Assembly: GCA_045644145.1 (NCBI GenBank)
Contig: JAZRGK010000078.1
Span: 13,820 to 77,819, forward strand
Direction of reading: 5' to 3'
Length of the DNA: 64,000 nucleotides
Source: Flemingiibacterium sp045644145
GTDB lineage: Bacteria; Bacillota; Clostridia; Oscillospirales; CAG-272
Positions 8,326-16,695 of this stretch are shown piece by piece (positions within the stretch are counted from its first letter, which is position 1; every line of letters starts with the position of its first letter). The notes beneath the pieces are model-generated. The model was not told where the DNA came from and ran no database searches. It saw only the letters and a list, made by a program, of their open reading frames with translations. A program made the position numbers and the translations under genes.

Positions 8326-8553
8326 ATCTTCCCCCTGCAAGTGGCAAGCTAAAAAACAACTCTTGATATTATACAACATATTTCTCTATATTGCAACATA
8401 CATTTTACACAAAATTGAAAGCCAAATAAAAATTCGAACCCAAATCCGGTAGGCGAAGGGTTCGGATTTCTACTGTTTGTGCAAGGACTATAGATAAAGG
8501 TATTTTTGTTGTTTTTGCGTACGAATTTGAACTCTCGCGGTTTTTAGTTTTGG

Positions 8554-8723
8554 GTGATATTCCGTCTTCGACGGAGTGATATATTTTGCTGCGCAAAATG
8601 TGATATTGAAACCTGTGGTTTCAGTGATATTATATTCGCTCCTAATGTCCGCAGGCATATCACTTGCGAAGCAAATATCACGCGCCGAAGGTACATATAA
8701 CTCGCCGTAAGACGAATATAACT
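8554..8723. repeat. Mirror-symmetric array of hairpins separated by GTGATATT / ATATCAC (array 1)
   Basis: Four copies of GTGATAT(T) start at 8554, 8576, 8600 and 8624. They are followed by two inverted copies ATATCAC (8657, 8675) and two variants ATATAAC (8695, 8716). The spacers are themselves small perfect or near-perfect palindromes (CCGTCttcGACGG, ATTTTGCtgcGCAAAAT, GAAACCtgtGGTTTC, TTGCgaaGCAA), different from one another but each self-complementary. The half-arrays are inverted about a centre near 8640. A second array of the same design lies at 17554-17720. No coding potential is seen. Confidence 0.8.
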
Positions 8724-8761
8724 GAAAACGACAAGTTTCAATTTTGAAACTTGTCGTTTTC
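8724..8761 (-). terminator. Terminator-like hairpin following tRNA-Leu
   Basis: An inverted repeat GAAAACGACAAGTTTC with its complement lies directly 3' of the tRNA (minus strand) and ends in a short T-rich stretch. It touches the hairpin array. Confidence 0.65.
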
Positions 8762-8848
8762 TGGTGCGGGTAAAAGGACTTGAACCTTCACGAAGTTGCC
8801 CCCACTAGAACCTGAATCTAGCGCGTCTGCCAATTCCGCCATACCCGC
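8762..8848 (-). tRNA. tRNA-Leu, anticodon CAG
   Basis: The 87-nt gene folds as a class II tRNA: acceptor GCGGGTA pairing with TACCCGC, encoded CCA end, D-arm GGCGGAATTGGCAGACGC, anticodon stem CTAGA/TCTAG around the loop TTCAGGT (anticodon CAG), a long variable arm (GGGGGCAACTTCGT) and a T-arm with GGTTCAAGTCC. All leucine-tRNA hallmarks are present. Confidence 0.95.
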
Positions 8849-8966
8849 GAATATATCCTTTAATTTTTACACGGAGTGGGGTCTCCGAGGCGGTGCTTAT
8901 CGCATACTCCGCATAAGTGCTCTTGGTGAGCACTCATATATGATACCATAGTTACGCTGTTTTGTC

Positions 8967-9001
8967 AAGAGGTTTTGGTAATTTTTTTGCCAAAACCTCT
9001 T
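8967..9001. terminator. Hairpin terminator between tRNA-Leu and the parvulin lipoprotein
   Basis: A 12-bp stem AAGAGGTTTTGG/CCAAAACCTCTT encloses an internal T-run. It lies just after the stop of the minus-strand gene at 9024. Confidence 0.55.
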
Positions 9002-9023
9002 AGCTTTTTATTCTGATTTCATG

Positions 9024-10016
9024 TTACGAAACAGCCGAAAAATCAATGGAAGCTCCGTATTCTGTATACACTATCTCCATAGTATCCATGAAGCTATCGT
9101 ATTCCTCGCTGAACTTGGCGTAGGTGTAATTTTCGTATATCTCCTCTCTGATAGTTTCCATATATTCCGCATCCTTGGGACAGCGTTTTACTATATGGAA
9201 GCCGTACTCTGATTCGATAACATAGCTATACTCACCCTCTGCAAGTCCTGCGGCGGCATCATAAATCACATCGAGAGCATCAAATTTCATTGTGTAATAT
9301 CCGTGCTCAGGTGACAGCTCCTTCTCGTTGTAATCGCTGTACTCGCGCATCATATCCTCAAATTCAGCGCCTGACATAAGCTTTCCGAGTGCTTCCTCAG
9401 CACGTTTTTCCGCAATATCGCGGTTTGCCTCAGTAGTAAAGGCGACATATATCTCTTTTATGCAGATTATCTCATCCGATTCCAGCACTTTATCAAATTC
9501 CTCGCCGTCCCTGATTATTGCACCGGATTCCTTCATTTTATCAAGCACCGAATACGCAAGTGTGGATTCTTTGGTAAGCTCGCGGAAAAGATAATCGGTC
9601 ATATATTGTTCATCGAGAGCCAGCAAATATTCCTCGTCGCTTCCGAAATAAGTCTTCCTGTATTCGTCTACATATGCATCAGCTTCCTTTATTTCCTCAG
9701 CAGTCAGCTTTGCGCCATATTTGTCAGCCATCTTTATAAGTGCATGGCGGTGTCTTGAGTTTTCCTCAGTCATGGCAATAAGCTCGTCCGTCTGCTCATT
9801 TGTAAGCTGTTCATCCGCGCCAAAAGAATCCCTCTTGTTATTTAAAAAGAAGTATCTGTATTCCTGGTATTCAACATTCTCTCCACCGACCGTCATAACG
9901 ATCTTTTTATCCTCTGCGGTGGGCTCAAACTGTGTTTTCGAGGAGTTGATTCCGCAGGAAACGCTTCCTATGCATACAGCCGCAAGAAGTGCGCCCACAG
10001 TCATGTGTTTTTTCAT
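9024..10016 (-). CDS. Parvulin-type (PpiC/PrsA-like) peptidyl-prolyl isomerase lipoprotein
   Basis: The 330-residue product starts MKKHMTVGALLAAVCIGSVSCG, a lipoprotein signal with lipobox S-V-S-C. The N-terminal half is a helical SurA/PrsA-like chaperone domain (YRYFFLNN..., LTAEEIKEADAYVDEYRK). A parvulin domain follows (about 185-290): ICIKEIYVAF, AEKRAEEALGKLMSGAEFEDMMREYS, HGYYTMKFDALDVIYDAAAGLAEGEYSYVIESEYGFHIVKR. The latter keeps the ...E..YG.HI.. end of the fold. It probably assists folding of exported proteins at the outer face of the membrane, a role related to the trigger-factor-like lipoprotein at 3466. Confidence 0.85.
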   Translation of the reverse strand: MKKHMTVGALLAAVCIGSVSCGINSSKTQFEPTAEDKKIVMTVGGENVEYQEYRYFFLNNKRDSFGADEQLTNEQTDELIAMTEENSRHRHALIKMADKYGAKLTAEEIKEADAYVDEYRKTYFGSDEEYLLALDEQYMTDYLFRELTKESTLAYSVLDKMKESGAIIRDGEEFDKVLESDEIICIKEIYVAFTTEANRDIAEKRAEEALGKLMSGAEFEDMMREYSDYNEKELSPEHGYYTMKFDALDVIYDAAAGLAEGEYSYVIESEYGFHIVKRCPKDAEYMETIREEIYENYTYAKFSEEYDSFMDTMEIVYTEYGASIDFSAVS

Positions 10017-10050
10017 AACTTTTCTTATCCCTTTCTAAAGGTAATACGGC

Positions 10051-10110
10051 AAAAAAACCGCTCTTTAGGATATTATACCGCACAAATGTGACGGTAATGT
10101 GAAGAGCGGT
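10051..10110 (-). promoter_or_regulatory. Promoter and inverted repeat upstream of the parvulin lipoprotein
   Basis: On the minus strand a TATAAT lies within a long-loop inverted repeat, ACCGCTCTT ... AAGAGCGGT, followed by seven T. The -35 is poor. The repeat with its T-run could attenuate or insulate transcription of the downstream gene. Confidence 0.4.
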
Positions 10111-10146
10111 GAAGTTATTATAGAAATTTACCGAAAACTTTGTAGG

Positions 10147-10194
10147 AAATACCGCTCACTTGTGATACCAAACGGTGTGCCGCGGTATTTTTTT
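10147..10194 (+). terminator. Terminator-like inverted repeat before the phage-like cluster
   Basis: AAATACCGC and GCGGTATTT, about 25 bases apart, are followed by TTTT. It sits some 45 bases before the first gene of the virion cluster and could be an attenuator or an insulator against read-through. Confidence 0.45.
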
Positions 10195-10236
10195 CATGCT
10201 ACAATTGTGTAAACATCAAAGAAAGGAGTCGTAGCC

Positions 10237-10566
10237 TTGGCAAGTATCACAACGGGAAAAAAGCTTCTCACTATGATCCGCTCATATGTTGACGAATGCA
10301 GAAATGCTGATACAAAGAAGCCAATTTTCGCTAATGTTGCGGGATTCTGTCGCTTTGCAGGTATTTCGGTTGGCGAATTCCTTCTGTTTAAAAAAACATT
10401 TCCCAAGGAATTCGAGAGCGCGGGAGCATATTTTGAGGATGCCGCCCTTAATTCCGGGGCTACGGCATCTCTTGTTGGAATGTATCTCAGACAGTACGGT
10501 TTTTGGGATACCGCCGCCGAGGATGAAATCGTTTGCGACCATGACATGCTTGCGGACGGTATTTAG
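10237..10566 (+). CDS. Phage terminase small subunit-like protein
   Basis: The 109-residue product starts at a TTG with a strong ribosome site (AAAGGAGTC, 10221-10229). The helical N-terminal part (SYVDECRNADTKKPIFANVAGFCRFAGISVGEFLLFKK) resembles the HTH that recognises packaging sites in small terminases. The end (SGATASLVGMYLRQYGFWDT) resembles the conserved NATVAIFLLKNxFGW-like tail of these proteins. It lies immediately upstream of the large terminase gene, the usual position. By family it would select DNA for packaging and load the motor. The assignment rests mainly on position and weak motifs. Confidence 0.65.
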   Translation: MASITTGKKLLTMIRSYVDECRNADTKKPIFANVAGFCRFAGISVGEFLLFKKTFPKEFESAGAYFEDAALNSGATASLVGMYLRQYGFWDTAAEDEIVCDHDMLADGI

Positions 10567-10577
10567 GAGGTTGTTTT

Positions 10578-11852
10578 TTGTATCTTCACGGAAAACCAAA
10601 TGAAAAGCAGGCAGAATTTTTCCGCTCAACCGCCCGCTTCACCGCTTACGGCGGATCAAGAGGCGGCGGCAAAAGCTGGGCGCTCAGGCGCAAGCTTATT
10701 CTTTTAGCTTTAAGATATCCCGGAATCCACTGTCTTATTATACGCCGCACCCTTTTCGAGCTTTCGCAAAACCATGTGACTCCCCTGCTTAACGAGCTTG
10801 GTAAGAGCGTTACATATTCCGCAGGTGAGCATGTTTTTCGCTTCAAAAACGGAAGCCGCATTGATCTTGGTTATCTCTCCTGCGACAGCGACACACTTCG
10901 TTACCAAGGTCAGGAGTACGATATCATCGCCATCGACGAGGCGACACAGCTTACGGAATACGCCTTCGCGGCGCTTAAGGGATGTCTTCGCGGTGTTGGG
11001 AAATATCCGCGCCGCATGTATCTTACCTGCAACCCCGGCGGCGTAGGTCACGCATGGGTAAAACGCCTTTTTATTGATCGTAATTTCAGAGAGGGCGAGC
11101 GTCCCGAGGACTACAAATTCATCCGCGCCTCTGTAAAAGACAACAAAGTGCTTATGGAGCGTGACCCGGAATACATTCACAATTTGGAAAGTCTTCCCGA
11201 AAAGCTCAGAGCCGCATGGCTTGACGGCAGATGGGATCTTTTTGAGGGGCAGTTCTTCCCCGAATTCTCAAGAGAACGCCACGTTAAAGCGCCCCATTTC
11301 ATTGAGCGAGCGCGGTATTTTGCGGCTTTTGACTACGGCTTTGACCGTTTTGCGCTTCTCATATGCGCGGTGTCCGGCGGCATTATGTACGTTACCCGTG
11401 AATTCTGCCGTTCCGGGCTTACTCTTACCTCAGCCGGTGAGGCGCTGTCCCGTATATGCGCCGAGGAGAGCGCTTTGGGGCACGACATCACATATGCTGT
11501 GGCTTCGCCCGACCTTTGGAATCGCAGGCAGGACACCGGTTACAGCGGCTTTGAAATAATCAGCCGCATCTCCGGCGTTCCCTCTCTTGTGCGCGCCGAT
11601 AACCGACGTATCCCGGGCTGGCGAGCCGTTCGCGAACGGCTTCCCTGCAAGCTGTATATTTTCTCAGGTTGTGACGAGCTTATTACCTCAATGGAATCCC
11701 TTTTATGTGATAAGCACACCGCAGAGGATGCCGCTGATGAGCCGCACGAGGTAACTCACACCCCCGAGGCTTTAAGATACGCGGTCATGAGCCGAATATC
11801 GGAGGCTCCTACAGTAACTCACATCCGCGACGGCGGCTTTATAGCCTATTAA
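10578..11852 (+). CDS. Phage terminase large subunit (packaging ATPase-nuclease)
   Basis: The 424-residue protein starts at a TTG behind AGGAGG. The ATPase domain has Walker A GGSRGGGKSWA (about 25-35), an LIIRRT segment, and Walker B YDIIAIDEATQ (about 115). The C-terminal half has an RNase H-like nuclease layout: AAFDYGFD (first Asp), VASPDLW (second Asp), and THTPEALRYAVM, where Glu stands in the usual place of Asp. By family it translocates DNA into procapsids and cuts it. Its length is on the short side for TerL. It belongs to an eight-gene cluster of structural genes with no tail or lysis genes nearby. Confidence 0.92.
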   Translation: MYLHGKPNEKQAEFFRSTARFTAYGGSRGGGKSWALRRKLILLALRYPGIHCLIIRRTLFELSQNHVTPLLNELGKSVTYSAGEHVFRFKNGSRIDLGYLSCDSDTLRYQGQEYDIIAIDEATQLTEYAFAALKGCLRGVGKYPRRMYLTCNPGGVGHAWVKRLFIDRNFREGERPEDYKFIRASVKDNKVLMERDPEYIHNLESLPEKLRAAWLDGRWDLFEGQFFPEFSRERHVKAPHFIERARYFAAFDYGFDRFALLICAVSGGIMYVTREFCRSGLTLTSAGEALSRICAEESALGHDITYAVASPDLWNRRQDTGYSGFEIISRISGVPSLVRADNRRIPGWRAVRERLPCKLYIFSGCDELITSMESLLCDKHTAEDAADEPHEVTHTPEALRYAVMSRISEAPTVTHIRDGGFIAY

Positions 11853-11935
11853 CAGGCACGGATTTAAATGTATATTATCGCCTCATATCCGGAGATGCGG
11901 CGATCATATAAATATAAATTTTTTTGGAGGTTCTT

Positions 11936-12772
11936 ATGGCAATTTCTTCTTTTATTCCCACCGTATGGAGCGAAACGCTCCTTACCGAGCTTGATTCTCA
12001 GTATGTAGCGGTACGCAACTGCAACCGCGAGTTCGAGGGCGACATCAAGCGTAAAGGTTCTGTTGTCAAGATCGGCAGTATCAGCGATATTTCTGTATTC
12101 GACTACACCAAGGACACCGATATGCAAGCGCCTCAGACACTTTCCGATTCCGCGGTCAGCCTCACCATCGATCAGGCTAAGGCGTTCAATTTCCAGATCG
12201 ATGATATTGACCGTGCGCAGTCCCAGCCCAAGCTTATGAAGGCGGCGCTTCACAAAGCGGCAAACGCGCTTGCGGATGTGGCGGACAAGCACATTTTTGC
12301 TATGCACGATCAGGCGCTTTACGATAATACCGTATTTGCGGGTATGGTCGACGCTTCCTCTATTATTCAGTGGATCGCAAAAGCCCGTCAGCTTCTTTTG
12401 GTAAACGGCGTTACCGATGCCTCTGACATCGTGCTTGAGGTTTCACCCGCTGTTGCATCCTTAATTCTTCAGGCGAAGCTGAATATCGCCACAGACAATA
12501 CCGATATCATGAACAACGGTTACATCGGCAAGCTTCTCGGCTTTGATATTTATGCTTCTCACAACGTGGTTGTGGATGAGGATAACGTAAGCAAGTGCTT
12601 TGTGCGTACAAGACGCGCTATTGCATTCGCCGAGCAGCTCAACGAGGTTGAGGCTTATCGCCCCGAATCCAGATTTGCCGATGCAATCAAGGGACTCCAC
12701 CTCTACGGCGCAAAGCTCGTATATCCCAAGGAGTTCTTTGTTTTCGAATTTATCGTGGAATCCAATGACTAA
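11936..12772 (+). CDS. Phage major capsid (coat) protein, P22/HK97-fold type
   Basis: The 278-residue protein starts at ATG 11936 after GGAGG. A slightly upstream ATG lacks a ribosome site. Its opening (FIPTVWSETLLTELDSQYVAVRNCNREFEGDI) and the segments GSVVKIGSISDISVFDY, LTIDQAKAFNFQIDDIDRAQ, and LADVADKHIFAMHDQ are characteristic of podovirus-type coat proteins that self-assemble into icosahedral shells. A late LLGFDIYASHNV segment also fits. The frame is intact. A perfect hairpin at 12824-12855 follows the gene. By family it would form the procapsid with the scaffold-like protein at 16696. Confidence 0.85.
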   Translation: MAISSFIPTVWSETLLTELDSQYVAVRNCNREFEGDIKRKGSVVKIGSISDISVFDYTKDTDMQAPQTLSDSAVSLTIDQAKAFNFQIDDIDRAQSQPKLMKAALHKAANALADVADKHIFAMHDQALYDNTVFAGMVDASSIIQWIAKARQLLLVNGVTDASDIVLEVSPAVASLILQAKLNIATDNTDIMNNGYIGKLLGFDIYASHNVVVDEDNVSKCFVRTRRAIAFAEQLNEVEAYRPESRFADAIKGLHLYGAKLVYPKEFFVFEFIVESND

Positions 12773-12823
12773 ATTTGTGTGCACAGCATACAAAAAGCAT
12801 TGTATTCCTGCACATACGCGCCC

Positions 12824-12855
12824 GGCTGCTGCAAGTTTTGAAACTTGCAGCAGCC
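12824..12855. terminator. Perfect hairpin after the coat gene
   Basis: A 15-base arm GGCTGCTGCAAGTTT is followed almost at once by its exact complement. There is no T-tract, so it may act as an mRNA stabiliser or partial terminator between the highly needed coat gene and the downstream genes. Confidence 0.6.
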
Positions 12856-12889
12856 TCATTAAAATAATCATATGGAAAGGAAACACACT

Positions 12890-13264
12890 ATGACTTGCAT
12901 GAATGTATATCACGCAGCACTCAATGTTATAGGCGAACAAATGCACCGTCCGGCACTTTGTGACTATGAATCACGCTCGGTATCGCTTCTCGGTGTAGTT
13001 TTCAGTCGGTTTGCCCACATTTCCTCACTTATTAACGGCACAGAAATTGACCTCGCAAACCTTATTATAGACACACTGGACTGCGATTTTCCTCTCGATA
13101 CTTCACTCTTCCCTGCGTCGGCATTGGCGCTCGGATCTTTGCTTATAATAGATGAATTTCCGGAGCTTTCGGCTTCCCTTGAGGAACGTGCTGAAAAATC
13201 AGCAGCCATAGCCGCAAAAGCTGCCGAAAGCGTTACTTCTACAAAAGAGGTGTATCCGGGATGA
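12890..13264 (+). CDS. Probable head-closure/tail accessory (gp4-like) protein
   Basis: The 124-residue product starts at ATG 12890 with GGAAAGG upstream. It is helical (MNVYHAALNVIGEQ..., RAEKSAAIAAKAAESVTS) with a middle segment LINGTEIDLANLIIDTLDCDFPLDTSLFPASALALGSLLIIDEFPEL typical of small connector proteins that enter the portal ring. It overlaps the next gene by ATGA. In P22-like phages the gene between coat and gp10 encodes the tail accessory factor gp4, which supports this call. Sequence similarity itself is not decisive, so an alternative is a small decoration or assembly protein. Confidence 0.5.
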   Translation: MTCMNVYHAALNVIGEQMHRPALCDYESRSVSLLGVVFSRFAHISSLINGTEIDLANLIIDTLDCDFPLDTSLFPASALALGSLLIIDEFPELSASLEERAEKSAAIAAKAAESVTSTKEVYPG

Positions 13265-14967
13265 GCTTGCTTAAAGAACACATCATTTCTGATTTTTCAA
13301 ACGCGGAGCTTCTCGACAACTTCAGGCTTGCGGCTGACGGCACTCTTGAAAAGCGCGAAGGTTACGCACTTCTCGGAGAATTTGACTATCCTGTTCGCGG
13401 AGTCGCTTCCGACGAGCATGTGACTTATGCGGTAAGCGGAAACTATCTTTACCGCATAACAGAAGATTCCGTATATTATGCAGACTGCCTTGATAACTGT
13501 GTTTTTGAAAATGAACATGAGGCGGTCACAATGTTCATGGAGTCAGGGGCGCTTTATATAATCGGCGGCGGAGAGTTCTACAAATATTCGCCATCTGCGA
13601 ACGAGCTTTCCGTAGTAAGCGGATACGTTCCCCTTATAAGGCGAGGTGCATCCGACAGTTCGGTGGGTGAACCCTACGAAGCCCCGAATCTCTTAACGTC
13701 CCGTGTACGCATATCCGCATTTACAGAAAACATAGAAAATTCAGTAAAGCTCTGGGGATTTGTCTCAAAAATAATTTCTGTTTATTACGGTAACACCGTA
13801 CTGAACCCGGATCAGTATACACTTAATACTACCGAATACGATGTTTCATATCTGGTTCTGCAAACAGATTTTTCAAACATTACTGATGAGCTGTTTGTGG
13901 AATATGAACTTGCCCCGCTCTTTCATCCGATTAGGCGAAAAGAATTATTCACAGGAACAAAATCTTATATCAATCACGATGATCTGAAAACAAGGCTGTT
14001 TCTCTACGGCAGTACCGAAGGAAAGGTTTACACATCGGAAATCGGTGCGTTTCATACCCACGAAACCGAAAGGCTGGACTATTTCACCGAAACCTCTAAT
14101 TTCATCGTGGGAGATGCCGCCGAACCGATCCTCGGCATACAGCAGCTTGGGTTAAGAACGGTATTTATGACCGCCGGGGCTATTTTTGAGCTTACAGCTT
14201 CAAAGATATCCACATCCGCCGGTATCGAAACCAAGAAATTCTCTACCAAGACTGTTACGGGCGAAATGGGGATATCGGAAAAATCGGGAATCGTGCTTTA
14301 CGACGATGAGCTTTACTTTATGAATGAAAACGGACTTTACAAGTTCGCATACAATGCCGAAACCTTTGATTATTATGCCATAAGAATCGATTTTGCAGAT
14401 TACTGTGCACCTCATTTCAGCGAGTACAGCCAAATAAGCTTGTTTTTATTAAGAAGCCGTCACGAGCTTTGGTGTGTTCACAAAGACGGTGCATATGTAT
14501 ACAGCCTTCGTTTCAAATGCTGGTACAACTATTCCGGCTTCAACGCTGTAGGTCACATGTTTCTCCACTGCAAAAATGCGGCGTTCTGCACGGACAATTC
14601 TCTTTATGCATTCAAGGAGAACAGCTACACCGATGCAGGCAAGGGATTTGATGCGGTCTACATGAGCAAGGTTATTGACTTAGGAAACATTTTCAGGTAC
14701 AAAGCTTTGTACGGCTTTGGTGCGGCGTTTGACAGAATAGAAAACGCCAAGTTACGATGCTCCGTGACAAGCGATTACAGCAGAACGGCTGAGGTGGAAT
14801 TTTCGGCTGAAAACTCCGCCGATCCTTCACCGCTGTCAATGTTCACCCATCTTAAGCTTGGACGCTCGAAGTATTTCGTGTGCAAACTTGTTTCCTCTGC
14901 ATCAGACGCACCTGCCAATGTCCGCAAGGTTATATTCAGGTACCGTGAATTCGGAGGTGCAAAATGA
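13261..14967 (+). CDS. Packaged-DNA stabilisation protein-like (gp10-type) virion protein
   Basis: The 568-residue product is translationally coupled to its upstream neighbour (ATGA). It begins with DNFRLAADGTLEKREGYALLGEF, the start pattern of podovirus stabilisation/hub proteins in which a D/N-G-L-x-R/K-R-x-G motif opens a beta-propeller. Repeated short beta blades follow (LYIIGGGEFYKYS, DDELYFMNENGLYKF, HELWCVHKDGAYVYS, NSLYAFKENSY). It is likely to plug the portal and retain DNA. No transmembrane segment or signal is seen. Other beta-propeller virion proteins are possible. Confidence 0.65.
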   Translation: MSLLKEHIISDFSNAELLDNFRLAADGTLEKREGYALLGEFDYPVRGVASDEHVTYAVSGNYLYRITEDSVYYADCLDNCVFENEHEAVTMFMESGALYIIGGGEFYKYSPSANELSVVSGYVPLIRRGASDSSVGEPYEAPNLLTSRVRISAFTENIENSVKLWGFVSKIISVYYGNTVLNPDQYTLNTTEYDVSYLVLQTDFSNITDELFVEYELAPLFHPIRRKELFTGTKSYINHDDLKTRLFLYGSTEGKVYTSEIGAFHTHETERLDYFTETSNFIVGDAAEPILGIQQLGLRTVFMTAGAIFELTASKISTSAGIETKKFSTKTVTGEMGISEKSGIVLYDDELYFMNENGLYKFAYNAETFDYYAIRIDFADYCAPHFSEYSQISLFLLRSRHELWCVHKDGAYVYSLRFKCWYNYSGFNAVGHMFLHCKNAAFCTDNSLYAFKENSYTDAGKGFDAVYMSKVIDLGNIFRYKALYGFGAAFDRIENAKLRCSVTSDYSRTAEVEFSAENSADPSPLSMFTHLKLGRSKYFVCKLVSSASDAPANVRKVIFRYREFGGAK

Positions 14968-15107
14968 TTGCTCTTCTGTATCTTTTAGGTTTTTTATCCG
15001 GTCTTGGGGCAGCCTTTCTCTTTTACTATGTAATGAAGCTTAAAAAGAAAAAAGATAAGGCGAAAGAAAGCTGTTCCGATGCTTTTTTTCGCATACTTAA
15101 CTATTAA
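14964..15107 (+). CDS. Small single-span membrane protein in the virion cluster
   Basis: This 47-residue gene overlaps the preceding one by ATGA and ends 18 bases before the portal start. The sequence is one hydrophobic helix (IALLYLLGFLSGLGAAFLFYYV), then a lysine-rich stretch (KLKKKKDKAK), then a short tail. The layout could suit a holin-like or membrane-anchoring role, but no lysin is present. It may also tether the particles to the membrane. The function is unknown. Confidence 0.6.
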   Translation: MIALLYLLGFLSGLGAAFLFYYVMKLKKKKDKAKESCSDAFFRILNY

Positions 15108-15124
15108 CGAAAGGAAGAATATAC

Positions 15125-16693
15125 ATGAAGGAAAATATATCGTGGCGGCAGTTTGAAGCAGGACGTGATTACAACCGCCGTATAGGACTTTACGAAAATG
15201 TCACTCTCTGCGAACGCTTTTACCGAGGTGATCAGTGGAAGACCGTAGCATCCGGTCCCCTGCCCACACCAGTTTTCAACTACATCCGCCGAATCACAGA
15301 TTATCTCATAACCCAGATTTCAAACTCCAATGTTGACATCGTATACTCAGACGAAAATCTCCCCTTTGTTTCTGACGAACACCACAGAGAGCGTATCGAG
15401 GAAGCCATAGCACTTTTAAACCGTCACGCCTCGTTCAGATGGGAGCAGTGCCGCCTTGACCGCTTGGTACGCCGCATGCTTCTTGATGCCGCTCTTACGG
15501 GTGACGGTGTGCTCTTTACCTATTGGGATCCCACTATCCGCACCGGTCAGGCTTACACCGGGGATTTTGTCACTGTTCCCATCGATACCACCAATATCTT
15601 TGTGGCAAACGTAAACTCCTCGGACATTCAGTCCCAGGAATATGTTATCATCTCCGGCCGCGAATCCGCAAATAAGCTTCAAAAAGAGGCGCTTGCCTCT
15701 GGCGCGGCACACGATGATGCCATGAAGATTCGCTCCGATGAGGATCTCCACTACGGTGCAGGCGATTGTGCTGCGTACGAGAATCTTGATGCGTCGGTGG
15801 AAAAGGCAACATATATTATTAAGTTCTTCCGTGATGAAAACGGCTATGTGCAGTTTGAAAAATCCACACGGGACTGCATTATAAAGCGCGTGTCAACTCC
15901 CCTTAAGCTTTACCCCATAGCCATGTTCAACTGGATACCAACCAAAAACTCATATCACGGCACGTCGCCCATTACGCCCCTTATCCAGAATCAGAAGTTC
16001 ATCAACAAGGCATACGCTCTTGCCATGAAGCACATGATCGACTCTGCATTTACCAAGGTGGTATACGACAAAACGCGCATCCCCGAATGGACTAATGAGG
16101 TTGGGCAGGCGATCGGCGTTGTGGGCGGTGATATACACGGCGTTGCCGCTCCCATCGATCACGGTGCCATGGACGAGCGATTCACGGAGATCGTGGAAAA
16201 TGTGATCTCCAACACCAAGGACAGCATGTCCGCCACCGAAGCCTCTCTCGGTGAGGTTGCGCCAAACAACACCTCGGCGATTATCGCACTGCAGGAAGCG
16301 AATCACATGACACTTGATTTTGTCAGAAGCTCACTTTTCGCCTGCCTTGAGGAGCTTGCGGCTATTTGGGTGGACTTTATGTGCGGCTACTACGCCGACG
16401 GCAGAATGATTCTCACCGGCGACAGCGTCCCCCACGCCCTTGACTGCCGCGTTCTCCGCGAGGAGCTTATTATGGCGAGGGTTGACATAGGTACTGCCAC
16501 AAGATATTCCAAGGCATCGGCACTTTCTGAGCTTACAAAGCTTCTTGAGGGCGGACACATCACCTTGAAGCAGTATCTTGAGCGTGTTCCTGACGGAGTT
16601 ATCCCCGGACGCGAGGCGCTCATTACGGAATTATCCGCAGAGAATTCTGCTGAAACCGATAAAACCGACGAAAACATCACGGAGGTAAAGTAA
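15125..16693 (+). CDS. Phage portal protein
   Basis: The 522-residue protein starts at ATG 15125 with GAAAGGAAG upstream. Portal features are the opening Y.R...YENVTLCERFYRGDQW, the wing region with DYLITQISNSNVDI, the YPIAMFNWIPTKNSYHGTSPITPLIQNQKFINKAYALAMKHM segment that leads into the long stem helices, and a C-terminal tail rich in Asp/Glu. The dodecameric portal is the channel through which TerL pumps DNA. Here the gene lies after the coat and gp10-like genes, not directly after TerL as in most tailed phages. Confidence 0.87.
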   Translation: MKENISWRQFEAGRDYNRRIGLYENVTLCERFYRGDQWKTVASGPLPTPVFNYIRRITDYLITQISNSNVDIVYSDENLPFVSDEHHRERIEEAIALLNRHASFRWEQCRLDRLVRRMLLDAALTGDGVLFTYWDPTIRTGQAYTGDFVTVPIDTTNIFVANVNSSDIQSQEYVIISGRESANKLQKEALASGAAHDDAMKIRSDEDLHYGAGDCAAYENLDASVEKATYIIKFFRDENGYVQFEKSTRDCIIKRVSTPLKLYPIAMFNWIPTKNSYHGTSPITPLIQNQKFINKAYALAMKHMIDSAFTKVVYDKTRIPEWTNEVGQAIGVVGGDIHGVAAPIDHGAMDERFTEIVENVISNTKDSMSATEASLGEVAPNNTSAIIALQEANHMTLDFVRSSLFACLEELAAIWVDFMCGYYADGRMILTGDSVPHALDCRVLREELIMARVDIGTATRYSKASALSELTKLLEGGHITLKQYLERVPDGVIPGREALITELSAENSAETDKTDENITEVK

Positions 16694-16695
16694 AG

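Noticed and set aside
8554..8723. CRISPR-like appearance of the GTGATATT array
   Set aside because: Repeats are only 7-8 bases, spacers are 9-20-base palindromes of unequal length, orientation flips in the middle, and no cas genes are near.
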